Shown: positions 9,475-18,124 of the stretch, one piece after another | Layout: every line of letters starts with the position of its first letter | How positions within the stretch are numbered: the first letter of the stretch is position 1 | Program-made: the position numbers and the translations under genes | From: Cyanidium caldarium | Lineage: Eukaryota > Rhodophyta > Bangiophyceae > Cyanidiales > Cyanidiaceae | Reading direction: 5' to 3' | DNA length: 64,000 bases | Assembly: GCA_026184775.1 (NCBI GenBank) | Contig: JANCYW010000008.1 | Location: 124,001-188,000 of the forward strand | Notes under the pieces: generated by a model | What the model was told of the DNA's origin: nothing | Seen by the model: only the letters and a program-made list of their open reading frames with translations | The model's database searches: none

Positions 9475-10764
9475 CTATCCTCTCACGGTGGCGTGCGCCC
9501 AATCGATCCATTCGGTGAGCGCCTCGATGTCCGCCGCCTCCACGGTGGCGCCGCACCAGATGCGCAGGCCGGGCGGCGCATCGCGATAACTCTCAATGTC
9601 GTAGGCGACGTCCTCATCACCAAGCATCTTCACCAGCTTCTTGACGGCGGCCGCGTCCAGCGACGTGAAGCGCAGGCACACGCTGGTGTTGCTGCGGATG
9701 GCCGCGTCCTGCGCCAGAAACTCGATCCAGTCGCGGGCGGCCACCCAGCGTTCCAGCACCGCCAAGTTGGCGCGGCTGCGGGCGATCAGTGCCGACACCC
9801 CGCCGATGCGCTCGGCCCATTGCAGCGCGTCCAGATAGTCCTCAACACACATGAGCGACACGGTGTTGATAACGTTACCCTGAAAGAGCGCCTCGTCCAG
9901 TTTGCCCTTTTTCGTCATGCGGAACACCTTGGGCAGTGGCCACGGCGGGCTGTACGACTCCAGGCGCGCCACGGCCCGCGGCGACAGGATCAAGACGCCG
10001 TGCGCCGCCTCCCCGCCCAACACTTTCTGCCACGAATAGGTGATGACGTCGAGTTTGTGCCACGGAACGGGCATGGCAAACACCGCCGAGGTGGCATCGC
10101 AGATGACCACGCCCTCTCGATCGTCGGGTATCCAGTCGGCGTCGGGCACCGCCACGCCGGACGTGGTACCGTTCCAAGTGAAAATGACGTCGTGCTCCGC
10201 CGCGTTCACCTCCGACAAGTCCGGCAGCCGGCCGTACTCGCTGGCGGCAAACGCGCGCACCCGCTCGAGCCGCAGATGCTTGACGGCGTCGGTGTACCAG
10301 CCCTCCCCGAACGACTCCCAGTAACAGATATCCACCGGCCGCGCACCCAGCATGCTCCACATAGCCATTTCCACCGCGCCGGTATCGCTGCCCGGCACGA
10401 TCGCCACGCGATAATCCGGCGGCAGCTCCAACACCCGCTTGGTGTCCGCGATGGCCTGCGCCAGCTTGGCCTTGCCCACCGCCGACCGGTGCGACCGCCC
10501 CAACGCCGCACCACCCAACGCCTCCTCCACCGTGTACCCCGGACGCTTCTTGCACGGTCCCGACGAGAAGCACGCGCTGGACGGTTTGCGCGTCGGCCGG
10601 GCGATCGCCGTCGGCGCCGTACTGGAGGTCGCCCCCGAGCCGTTCTGGGCCATGAGGAGGGGCGTCCGAGTGGATCGGGAGCAACGGAATCTAGAAACGC
10701 TGATCTGTCGCGATTGGTGGCGCGAAGGTTGCAGCGTCGTCCACTCGAGCGTCCCCGCAAACAT
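9475..10764 (-). CDS. SERC: Phosphoserine aminotransferase, alphaproteobacterial/Methanosarcina-like subtype
   Basis: PLP enzyme of the phosphorylated serine pathway, converting 3-phosphohydroxypyruvate and glutamate to phosphoserine. The PLP lysine lies in [14 protein letters not shown]. Upstream are the substrate/cofactor segments [31 protein letters not shown] and [18 protein letters not shown]. This wording ([17 protein letters not shown]) fits the subtype of alphaproteobacteria and methanosarcinas rather than the usual E. coli/plant SerC. The frame is open to 10896; I place the start at 10764 (MFAGTLEW) because it begins a Ser/Arg/Thr-rich targeting-like leader. An ATG at 10653 (MAQNGSG) would remove most of that. 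Plastid or mitochondrial location is inference. Confidence 0.88.
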   Translation of the reverse strand: MFAGTLEWTTLQPSRHQSRQISVSRFRCSRSTRTPLLMAQNGSGATSSTAPTAIARPTRKPSSACFSSGPCKKRPGYTVEEALGGAALGRSHRSAVGKAKLAQAIADTKRVLELPPDYRVAIVPGSDTGAVEMAMWSMLGARPVDICYWESFGEGWYTDAVKHLRLERVRAFAASEYGRLPDLSEVNAAEHDVIFTWNGTTSGVAVPDADWIPDDREGVVICDATSAVFAMPVPWHKLDVITYSWQKVLGGEAAHGVLILSPRAVARLESYSPPWPLPKVFRMTKKGKLDEALFQGNVINTVSLMCVEDYLDALQWAERIGGVSALIARSRANLAVLERWVAARDWIEFLAQDAAIRSNTSVCLRFTSLDAAAVKKLVKMLGDEDVAYDIESYRDAPPGLRIWCGATVEAADIEALTEWIDWAHATVRG

Positions 10765-10961
10765 GAACGGAGGGAGCGTCTCTCTCTCTCGCGGGAAGAG
10801 GCGACGCGCGTCGATGGGCGCGGCCGAGTGCGCGCGGGTTTCGGCGCCTGCGCTCGACACGCCTCGAGACGAACTGCCGTTGCACGACAACGACAAAGGC
10901 GCACACTCCCGGCCATCACCCCACTAGAAAACACTTTAGAATGTCGCTTTTCCCGCATCTT

Positions 10962-12437
10962 TCACTCCGTCGAAGGCTCTATCGGTTCCACGACTGCCTC
11001 CACTTGCTCGAAGCGGACCGGAGCGGGCGAGCGCGTACCCGCCAGCTCTTGCAATTGCGGCAACAGGAGGGCGCCCATGGCGGCGCCGCAAGTATAGGTG
11101 CCACCTGTGTACGGCAAGCGATCGCGATTCCGCAGCACGCACAGAGCTGACTCCACCACCAGCACCGCTGTGGCCTCGTACATTTCGCACGTCTTGCACA
11201 CGCAGTGCACGTGGACGCGCACCTGTCGGGTGTTGTCGGCGGGATCGGCACCGAGCGCCTCCCCGAAAAAGTGCACATCCGAGGAGATGGACGGCCGCAC
11301 CGACTCGGGTGGTCCGTACCCGCTGGGCTTCCAACGCTCCAGACGCGAGCGGCCCCAGCTGCCCAGGCGGGCGAGCGCCACCACCGACAGCGCGTGGTAC
11401 ACCAACCGCGCACAGGCACCCACCGAATCCATCAACAGGTAGTGCGCGTAGGATGTCAGCTCGGCCTGCGCTTCCGCCTCGCCTTTGAAGGTGTTGCGGG
11501 TGGTCAGCACCACCAGCGGGTCCGAAGAAGCGAACGGCAGCGCCACTCCGTGAATACCGCGGCTGTGCTCCCAGTGAAGGCGCGGTCGGGAGCGATCCGG
11601 CCGCTCGGCGGACGACAACGACGACGAGGCCATCTCCCGCCGCTGTGCCGCGCGACCCCGCTTCCACGCTTGGTACTCCCGCTGGTGCGACATCGACTCG
11701 AGCAACGTGAAAAACGTGCCCGAGCTGACGCCCTCCAACGAGCCGCGCGAGAGGCTCACCCCACCCTCAAAGTGCATATAGCACTCCACGCTCGCGAACA
11801 GCCGTGCCACAGCGGCGGCGGCGCCTCCCGCTTTCGCGCGGCAGTGTTCCCGATATCGCTGCTGCAGTAGCTGCAGGACGAACAGCGTGCCCAGGTCGGC
11901 CGGCACCGAATCATACCCACACGCTGGCACCACCAGCACACCGGCCTCGCGCGCCGCGCGGGCGATCTCATTCCGCTCCACATCGTCTCCAATACCCAGC
12001 CGCGCCAGATAACTCGGTTCGCCGCTCACGTCTAGGTAGTCGGCGCCGGCGGCGATGCACGCCCGCACCACCGGCTCGCCGCACAGCGCAAACGGCCCCG
12101 CGCAATTGATCACCACCCGCGCCTGCCGCACCACCGACTCCAACTCGGTAGAAGCATCGCCCTCGGTGCGCGCCACCAAGCACGGCAGGTCAGCCGCGCC
12201 GAGCTTGTCGCGCAACCCCTCCAACTTGTGATGGTTGCGGCCGGCGACGGCCACCCGGACACCTGCCGTCCGCGCGTGCTCCACGGCGTACCGGCTGACC
12301 AGCTCGCCGGTGAACCCGGTGGCCCCGTAGATGAGCAGGTCGTACGGGCGCGATGCCCTGGAGGACGACTCTGCAGTGCCGGCGCTCTCCTCCATTCGAG
12401 CGGAGGGTTTCGGGGGGTCGCAAACGCGGCCACCCAA
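10962..12437 (-). CDS. SCCPDH: Saccharopine dehydrogenase-like oxidoreductase (SCCPDH family)
   Basis: NAD(P)-binding protein of the SCCPDH family, a relative of saccharopine dehydrogenase whose substrate is not established. A Rossmann motif YDLLIYGATGFTGELVSRY sits at residues ~32-50. It is followed by RVAVAGRNHHKLEGL and by the family segments VVINCAGPFALCGEPVV and GADYLDVSGEPSY. VVPACGYDSVPADLGT near residue 185 is another family signature. Total length (491) agrees with eukaryotic SCCPDH proteins (~430 aa) plus a short N-terminal tail. An ATG at 12395 (MEESAGT) is an alternative start. It does not have the C-terminal domain of true lysine-pathway enzymes that I can recognise. It is in the same orientation as SERC, ~200 bp from that gene's preferred start. 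Confidence 0.87.
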   Translation of the reverse strand: MGGRVCDPPKPSARMEESAGTAESSSRASRPYDLLIYGATGFTGELVSRYAVEHARTAGVRVAVAGRNHHKLEGLRDKLGAADLPCLVARTEGDASTELESVVRQARVVINCAGPFALCGEPVVRACIAAGADYLDVSGEPSYLARLGIGDDVERNEIARAAREAGVLVVPACGYDSVPADLGTLFVLQLLQQRYREHCRAKAGGAAAAVARLFASVECYMHFEGGVSLSRGSLEGVSSGTFFTLLESMSHQREYQAWKRGRAAQRREMASSSLSSAERPDRSRPRLHWEHSRGIHGVALPFASSDPLVVLTTRNTFKGEAEAQAELTSYAHYLLMDSVGACARLVYHALSVVALARLGSWGRSRLERWKPSGYGPPESVRPSISSDVHFFGEALGADPADNTRQVRVHVHCVCKTCEMYEATAVLVVESALCVLRNRDRLPYTGGTYTCGAAMGALLLPQLQELAGTRSPAPVRFEQVEAVVEPIEPSTE

Positions 12438-12565
12438 TGTGTCGACAAGCGTCCCGACGCGGTCGAGATGTTCGCTGCACGTGGCGATGCATGGCCTGTC
12501 GTAAAGTGTCCTGAAACACGGTAAGACCGCACACTCCCCTCCCCATACCGAGTCGCCTCTTCCCT

Positions 12566-13351
12566 TTACTGAAGCTGATGCTTTTGCAAGAGGCGCTGGA
12601 CGCGCTCGACGTGTTCTCGCTTCACCCGTTCCATCTCAAACTGGTATATCTCCAATGCCTGATCCAGCTCTTGCGCCAGCGTCAGAGGTGCATCCCGTGC
12701 GGCACCGTTGCGGGCGCCCGGCCGCACGTCCCTGGCCGGGCGATCGGTAACCGCTGCCTGTGGAGAACTCCCTCGTCCAGCGGTGGCCATCTCGCTCAGG
12801 TACTCTTTCAGGGCGGACGCGAAACTTTCGGGGTCGTCTTGGGCAGTCACGCGCTGCAGTCTCTCCTCCCGCGATGGAGAAGGAGGAGGTGGTGGTGGCG
12901 TCTCGGGCCAATGCGAATCCGCTGCCGCCGTCGCCCCCGACGCCATGGCATTCTTCAGCGTTTCGTGCTGAAACTGCAACGCCGCAAACTCCTCGCGCAT
13001 TTTCTGCAACATGGCAGTCGCCTCATCCAGGCGCGCTCCGGTGTTCGTCTCGGCGGCGGCCGGTGCACGACGTGGCGGCGGCTCTTCGGCATCTGCCGGG
13101 GCTCGCGCTGCGCGCCGTTGCCGTTGTCGCGACGCCGCCGCTACCGACTGCATCACCTCCTGTCGTCTCTTCCGCGAAATCTGGTTCAACTGCCATATGT
13201 ACTTGTCGCCCTCGTTCAGGTGCGCCGGCGGCTCGTCCTCCTCCTCCTCGTCCTCTTCCTCCTCCTCCTTTTCCTCCTCAGGAGGCGGCGGCGGTGGTCG
13301 GGACGCCCGCCGCACTTCCCCCGGCTCCGGCCGCCGATACCGCGCTTTCAT
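12566..13351 (-). CDS. Unrecognised acidic coiled-coil protein
   Basis: I do not recognise this 261-residue protein. From the preferred start at 13351 (MKARYRRPEPGEVRR) it has a basic head, a Pro run and a Glu/Asp run of ~20 residues (near residue 40). Then comes a compact conserved-looking segment HLNEGDKYIWQLNQISRKRR. Two predicted coiled coils follow, around residues 110-150 (ATAMLQKMREEFAALQFQHE) and at the C-terminus (ALEIYQFEMERVKREHVERV). The frame is open to 13519, but that extra part looks like leader sequence of low quality. Possible roles include nuclear scaffold or splicing-associated protein, but nothing proves this. Codon pattern and GC match its neighbours, which supports a real gene. 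Confidence 0.6.
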   Translation of the reverse strand: MKARYRRPEPGEVRRASRPPPPPPEEEKEEEEEDEEEEDEPPAHLNEGDKYIWQLNQISRKRRQEVMQSVAAASRQRQRRAARAPADAEEPPPRRAPAAAETNTGARLDEATAMLQKMREEFAALQFQHETLKNAMASGATAAADSHWPETPPPPPPSPSREERLQRVTAQDDPESFASALKEYLSEMATAGRGSSPQAAVTDRPARDVRPGARNGAARDAPLTLAQELDQALEIYQFEMERVKREHVERVQRLLQKHQLQ

Positions 13352-13909
13352 GTCCTGCGGCGGCCATTCGCCCTGCGCCCGCAGCGGTAAGCGGGCGGTC
13401 CCAAGGCGGTGGACGTAAAAATGTTGCGCGCGAGAGCAGTGCTGCCCAAAATGGCTACCGACAGGCGCTTTGAGTAGCGCAAATGGATTCCAAAAGGCAG
13501 ATACGAACGAGAGAGCCATAGAGAGAGAGAGAATTCCTGTCCCAAAAGGACCAAAGCAATGGGCGCAAGCAACGGGACGCCGCCGGCAGAACCGTAACGG
13601 CGGAATGTGCGTCGATTCTCCTCACCCTCACACCGACCGAAATCATCGCTGCCGATCGGAATGGCGGGTGAGAGAGATCGCGGATTCGGCGGAGGGATCG
13701 CGGCCGGGAGCAGACGATGCCCGAGAGGGACACCTGCTGCGAGACGCAGTGGAGCGTCGTTCTCTTGTCAGTCGGTCGACGAGAACCGCGCTATCCGATC
13801 GACTTGTCCTGTTCAGGGGGAGGAAAAAGTGAACGCTGTTCAGAGATTGTCTCCGGATTCCCACCTCCAATTTCAAACCCTCTCACCGACTCTCGCCCTC
13901 CTCCCGCTC
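13352..13909. other. Head-to-head intergenic region (coiled-coil gene / helicase)
   Basis: About 560 bases between divergent starts. It includes a short AG run near 13520 (GAGAGAGAGAGAA). Open frames extend into it from both sides but look like 5' leader. No RNA gene or repeat is apparent. Confidence 0.4.
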
Positions 13910-16513
13910 ATGGACACGAACACCACGGTGCAGGCGCTCTGTGCTGGGTTGAGTGCAGCGCAGGTGGCGGCAGTGCGGGCGCCGTTAGATCGTCCACTGC
14001 TTCTCGTGGCATGCCCTGGGGCTGGAAAGACGCGCACGCTGGTGACGCGCATGGCGTACTTGGTTGCAGCGGAGCGGTTGCCGGCCGAGCGGGCGCTGCT
14101 GGTGACTTTCAGTCGCACCGCCGTGGAGGAGGCCAAAGAGCGGTTGCTGCAGTTGTCGCGCACGCCGGGTATGCCGCCGGCACTATCGCGGGCGCTGCTG
14201 CAGTGTCGCGTGCGCACGTTGCACGGCCTTGGCCGCGAGCTGCTACGCGCCGCCAGTTTTGGCGAATGGGAGCGGGTGTGTGGGCGCGTGCCCGTGCCGC
14301 GCCGGGTAGAGGCGGCCGAGCGACTGGCGATCATTCGCGAAGCGATGGAGCTGTGCGAGCAGCAGGGTACCAACACGGGAGCGGGTGCAAATGGTGGCAG
14401 GGAGTCCGAGCGCAGCGTGTTGGAGATGATTGCTGCAACCGCAGCGGCCGCCAACACTGACGACGCCCGAATTGCCAACAACGAGTTCAGCGAGACCGTA
14501 GACCTGACCGACGAGCGCGGCAACACCGAGCGTCGTCGCGCAGTACTGCAGATGAGCCATGACATCGCCGAGCGCAAAGCGGCGCTGGTGGCACCGGTGG
14601 ACGTGTCCACGCTATCGCCCGAGGCGCGCGCGCGCCTGCACCTGAACGATATCGTGTACGCCTATTACGAGCGCTGGCTGCAGCAACTGAACTGCATCGA
14701 TTACGATGATATGATCGCCATGCCGCGCAAACTGCTCGGCGCCAGTGCGCCCGTGCGCCAGCGGCTGCAGCGCGGCGTGGCCGCCCTCTTCGTGGACGAG
14801 TTTCAGGACACCAGCACTGCGCAGCTACGGCTGCTGCAGGCCATTCTGCGGCACACCGGAGCGCATTTGTGCGCGGCCGGCGACGACGACCAGTCCATCT
14901 ACGGCTGGCGCAACGCTCAGCCGGCGTTCATGACCGAGTTTCACACCCACTTCCCCAACCCGCACCGCATCTTCTTGACGTGCAACCACCGCAGCACCGG
15001 CCAGATCGTGCGGTGTAGCGACGGCCTCATCCGCCACAATCGCCAGCGCATCCGCAAAGCGATGGTACTGCCCGAGGACGCTCCGGCCGATGGCGGCGAG
15101 CCGGTGCGCGTGCATCGGTACGCCACCGCGGCCGACGAGGACGCCGACCTAGCCCGACAGCTGCAACAGCTCCATCAACAGCACGGAGCGCGGTGGCGCG
15201 ACATGGCGGTGCTGTGCCGCCTCTCCAAACCGCTCGAGGCGGTGCGAGCCGCCTTGCAGGCGCGCGACATCCCGCTCGCCGGTGCCGACCAGGCCAAGAC
15301 GGTAGCACGCAGTGCAGCCGTGGATGCCGCGCTGCGCATCGATGACCAGCGACGCGAGTCCGCCTGGGCCGCCGCCGCCGCCAGTGCGCGCCCCGTCTTG
15401 GCGCTCATCGAGCTGCTGGTGAACGAACGCGACGTGAAGATGATGTCGTGCGCGTGTGCGGCCTTTGCGCCCGAAATGCACGCCCTGACGCGGGCGTGCA
15501 TCGCGCGCGAGGCCCAACGTGCCGGCGGCGAAGCGCTGATGCAGACGGTCCGACGCATGATCCGCCACCCCGAACGTTACTTTCGACCGCCGCGCGGTGT
15601 CCGTGGGGTTGCGGAAGAGGAGGCGGCCGCCCACGGCGGTCTGTCAATGAGGTTGGCGCCGAATCAGCTGTCGGCTTGCAAGGCGCTGGCGCAGGCGTAC
15701 GAGGCGCTGCGGGCGCATGCGCGCGAGCATGGCGCGCGCATCAGCTTGAGCCAGTTGGTGGCAGCCGCACAAGATGTCGCCCGGCGCGCACCGCACCAGC
15801 AGCGGCATCGACACGGCGACAGTGAGTACGGCGGCCGTGCGTTGCGCAATCTGTGTCAAAACGTCGAGCGCGAAGTGGCCACTGCCGCCTTGGAGCAGAT
15901 CGATGAAGAAGGCGTCGGCGGCGGCGATGACGCAGCGCTCTTTCGCGGGCTGATGCGCGTCGCCCATCCGCCGACGGCACCGACGACTGCCTTTCAGAAC
16001 GCGACACTCGCCGCAAACCTGCCCGCCGACGACCGCCGCCACTGGCTGCTGCCGCTGAGCGCCATGCTGCACAAATTGCATCAGGTGTTGCAGGACGGGC
16101 CGGCGGCGCTGCATCGCACCCGACGACGGGAGGCCGTCGATGCGGTGGCCGTGTCCACCATCCACAACGCCAAGGGCAAACAGTGGCGCTACGTGTTCGT
16201 GGTGCGGCTGGTCGAAGGCATCTGTCCGCTGTCGGTGTGGTTTGGCGAGATCGAAGAGGAGCGCCGCCTGCTGTACGTGGCCATGACTCGCGCCATGCAC
16301 CGATGCACCCTCAGTGCCGCATATGAGGAGGAAACCGGGGATAGTACGGAGAGCAATCAGCCGTCGCGTTTCCTGGCCGAACTGAAGGCGGCGCACTGTG
16401 TGTTGGAGCAGCGACGAAAAGGTGTGGTGGAGAGCGAGGAGCGTCGACTGGCCGCCCAGGCCGCTCGCAAGCCCAAACGACTGCGCTGTCAGGCCGCCGC
16501 GCCGACCTCGTAA
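13910..16513 (+). CDS. UvrD/Rep/Srs2-type superfamily 1A DNA helicase
   Basis: ATP-dependent 3'-5' DNA helicase. All SF1A motifs are seen in order: the Q-like LSAAQVAAVRAP, Walker A CPGAGKTRTL (residue ~35), motif Ia LLVTFSRTAVEEAKER, Walker B LFVDEFQDTS (~295), and motif III AAGDDDQSIYGWR. Motif IV is seen in FLTCNHRSTGQIV, motif V in VSTIHNAKGKQWRYVFV, and motif VI in ERRLLYVAMTRAMHR (~790). The wording VDEFQDTS and HNAKGKQW is typical of UvrD/PcrA/Srs2 enzymes. In a eukaryote this could be a nuclear Srs2-like anti-recombinase or a plastid UvrD of cyanobacterial origin; I cannot decide. The frame is open from 13607, but the ATG at 13910 (MDTNTTVQ) lies just before the domain and gives 867 residues. 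It is convergent with the next gene, 31 bp apart. Confidence 0.88.
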   Translation: MDTNTTVQALCAGLSAAQVAAVRAPLDRPLLLVACPGAGKTRTLVTRMAYLVAAERLPAERALLVTFSRTAVEEAKERLLQLSRTPGMPPALSRALLQCRVRTLHGLGRELLRAASFGEWERVCGRVPVPRRVEAAERLAIIREAMELCEQQGTNTGAGANGGRESERSVLEMIAATAAAANTDDARIANNEFSETVDLTDERGNTERRRAVLQMSHDIAERKAALVAPVDVSTLSPEARARLHLNDIVYAYYERWLQQLNCIDYDDMIAMPRKLLGASAPVRQRLQRGVAALFVDEFQDTSTAQLRLLQAILRHTGAHLCAAGDDDQSIYGWRNAQPAFMTEFHTHFPNPHRIFLTCNHRSTGQIVRCSDGLIRHNRQRIRKAMVLPEDAPADGGEPVRVHRYATAADEDADLARQLQQLHQQHGARWRDMAVLCRLSKPLEAVRAALQARDIPLAGADQAKTVARSAAVDAALRIDDQRRESAWAAAAASARPVLALIELLVNERDVKMMSCACAAFAPEMHALTRACIAREAQRAGGEALMQTVRRMIRHPERYFRPPRGVRGVAEEEAAAHGGLSMRLAPNQLSACKALAQAYEALRAHAREHGARISLSQLVAAAQDVARRAPHQQRHRHGDSEYGGRALRNLCQNVEREVATAALEQIDEEGVGGGDDAALFRGLMRVAHPPTAPTTAFQNATLAANLPADDRRHWLLPLSAMLHKLHQVLQDGPAALHRTRRREAVDAVAVSTIHNAKGKQWRYVFVVRLVEGICPLSVWFGEIEEERRLLYVAMTRAMHRCTLSAAYEEETGDSTESNQPSRFLAELKAAHCVLEQRRKGVVESEERRLAAQAARKPKRLRCQAAAPTS

Positions 16514-16544
16514 TGTAGGAGGAGAGTGGCATCGAGCAGTTCTA

Positions 16545-17942
16545 TCATGTAGACCGAGTGGCACTCGGTGATGTCTGCGCTATGCTTGCGCATGCCTCCG
16601 CATGGCGCATCGTCGCGTGCAGCAGCATCACCACCGATGACTGGGCTTCGTCGGCGACCATGTGCGCAGCGGTCACCTCCACGCTGGGGATGTGCAGGGC
16701 GCGGGCCAAGGCGCGACAGCCGTGGTGGGGCGTGACCGCATCGTCAGCGCCAAACAATATCCATGATGCCACCGGCATGATCGTTCGTAAATATTCCAAC
16801 TCGGCACGAGTTAGTGTGTGCGACCGGATCGCCTGCAGCTGTCCGGCAAAGCCGTCCCACTCGGTCGAGGGAGAGGCAGGCGTGCTGGACGATGCCTCGG
16901 TCACATACTGGCGCAACAACAGCGTACGCCGCGGTATTAGCGTAAGTGCAGCAGGTGAAGATCGATGCTGCAGTGCAGATGATGACATGGGTGGTATTCG
17001 CTCCTGCCTCGCTTCGATATATTCGTCCAAATATGGTCCCGTGAAATGCAACTTCAAGTCCAGCTGCGCTCGAGCTACTAGACGGCGGTAGCGCCGTTCT
17101 GCGGCGACATCTCCATCCGCAGCCCCTCTTGAGAACGCATCTCGTAGGCGCCACCACAGAAAGCATAGTGCAGCCCATATCATCTTCCACCGCGGCGGTA
17201 GCCAGTCGCGCAACCAGCCGCGGTTCATAGATAAGAGGCACACACCAGCCGCCCAGTGCGGCCGCTGCAACAGCATACGGCAAACGATAGCGCTGCCCAG
17301 CGAGTGCCCCACCAATATGATGGGGAGCAGAGGAGCACAGCGAGGTATGTGGGGTGAGCGATGGTGTTGGATGTCGTTTGGTGTTGTCGATGTGCTTGCG
17401 GCGTGCACCTCTGCCTCTATCACGGCATCTGCCACGAGCCATGCATCTTCGGCCAGACGGTGCACGCTCCAGTGGGTGGCGGAATCGCAATACCGTCCGG
17501 TAGCCTTGCCTCGAGGAGTATTCCGCTTTGCCGGAAAAGCGTCCGAGCCGCCCGTGCCCCGGTTATCCACACTGCAGGCCAACCAATTCTGTCGCCGACC
17601 GCCGTGCTTCTCCATCTCCTCCCGCAGTGACCGCAACAAATCGCTCCACATACCGTGCGATGAAGCCAGTCCCGGCACCAGCACTACCAACGCCGTCATC
17701 ACCGCATTACCCGATTCGTCCACCACCTCCCAATTGTTCAGCCGTTGCAGCGCGCAAGTCAGCCGGTAGGCGCCGCGATGGTGGCGTTCAGCTGCAGAGC
17801 GCCATGCCCATTCGTGTCCCGCCTCGCAACGCACCGATTTGTGTTTGTTGTCAATTTGCACCCATATTGGGCGACATACCGGTCCTTCTTCCGGCTCAAC
17901 TCCCCATGAGGATGCGCGTCCGCTACGAGCAGCGCTCATCAA
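16545..17942 (-). CDS. Alpha/beta-hydrolase fold protein
   Basis: Predicted serine hydrolase of unknown substrate, 465 residues. A lid-less N-terminal beta region includes TALVVLVPGLASSHGMWSDL (oxyanion region) and CSVDNRGTGGSDA. The nucleophile elbow GHSLGSA is at residue ~211. Near the C-terminus, WILFGADDAVTPHHG supplies the acid and VEVTAAHMVADEA a plausible catalytic His. A hydrophobic Trp-rich stretch (MIWAALCFLWWRLRDAF, ~255) may contact a membrane. Base composition and codon choice look less GC-biased than the neighbours, and similarity to known families is weak outside the fold motifs. An insertion of low complexity (~165-195) separates two strands. It borders the island with transposon relics. 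Confidence 0.72.
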   Translation of the reverse strand: MMSAARSGRASSWGVEPEEGPVCRPIWVQIDNKHKSVRCEAGHEWAWRSAAERHHRGAYRLTCALQRLNNWEVVDESGNAVMTALVVLVPGLASSHGMWSDLLRSLREEMEKHGGRRQNWLACSVDNRGTGGSDAFPAKRNTPRGKATGRYCDSATHWSVHRLAEDAWLVADAVIEAEVHAASTSTTPNDIQHHRSPHIPRCAPLLPIILVGHSLGSAIVCRMLLQRPHWAAGVCLLSMNRGWLRDWLPPRWKMIWAALCFLWWRLRDAFSRGAADGDVAAERRYRRLVARAQLDLKLHFTGPYLDEYIEARQERIPPMSSSALQHRSSPAALTLIPRRTLLLRQYVTEASSSTPASPSTEWDGFAGQLQAIRSHTLTRAELEYLRTIMPVASWILFGADDAVTPHHGCRALARALHIPSVEVTAAHMVADEAQSSVVMLLHATMRHAEACASIAQTSPSATRST

Positions 17943-18030
17943 ACCGGAAGGGCACTGTCAGAGGGGAATAGCCTGAAAACCGCCCCTGCGTTGGCCTCGG
18001 ACGCGCAGCGCGTGTAGCGCGACTCGCCAT

Positions 18031-18124
18031 CGACTCAGCTATGCCCTCCGTCAGCCCACACTCTCCTCCAGTCCTCCCAGAGGACCTGGTCGCCAAGTAG
18101 TAGTTTAACTAGGCTTGGCAGCGA
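18031..18124 (-). mobile_element. 3'-terminal segment of Fanzor-type element, shared with palindromic elements (copy B)
   Basis: About 94 bp homologous, in reverse orientation, to the core and right arm of the palindromes at 6656 and 24432. Read on the minus strand it runs AAGCCTAGTTAAACTACTAC, then a CCAGGTCCTCTGGG stretch, then an arm ending in GCTGAGTCG at 18031. Over the 41-base core it differs from the 24.4 kb copy at 3 positions and from the 6.7 kb copy at 7. The stop codon of the adjacent nuclease frame (18111-18109) lies inside the core. Only one arm is present, the other being replaced by coding sequence. This marks the 3' end of the transposon. Confidence 0.75.

Noticed and set aside
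9400-11097. Open frame of 565 codons on the plus strand
   Set aside because: It is antisense to the phosphoserine aminotransferase gene, has Arg/His/Gln-rich composition typical of reverse-strand frames in GC-rich DNA, and shows no domain.
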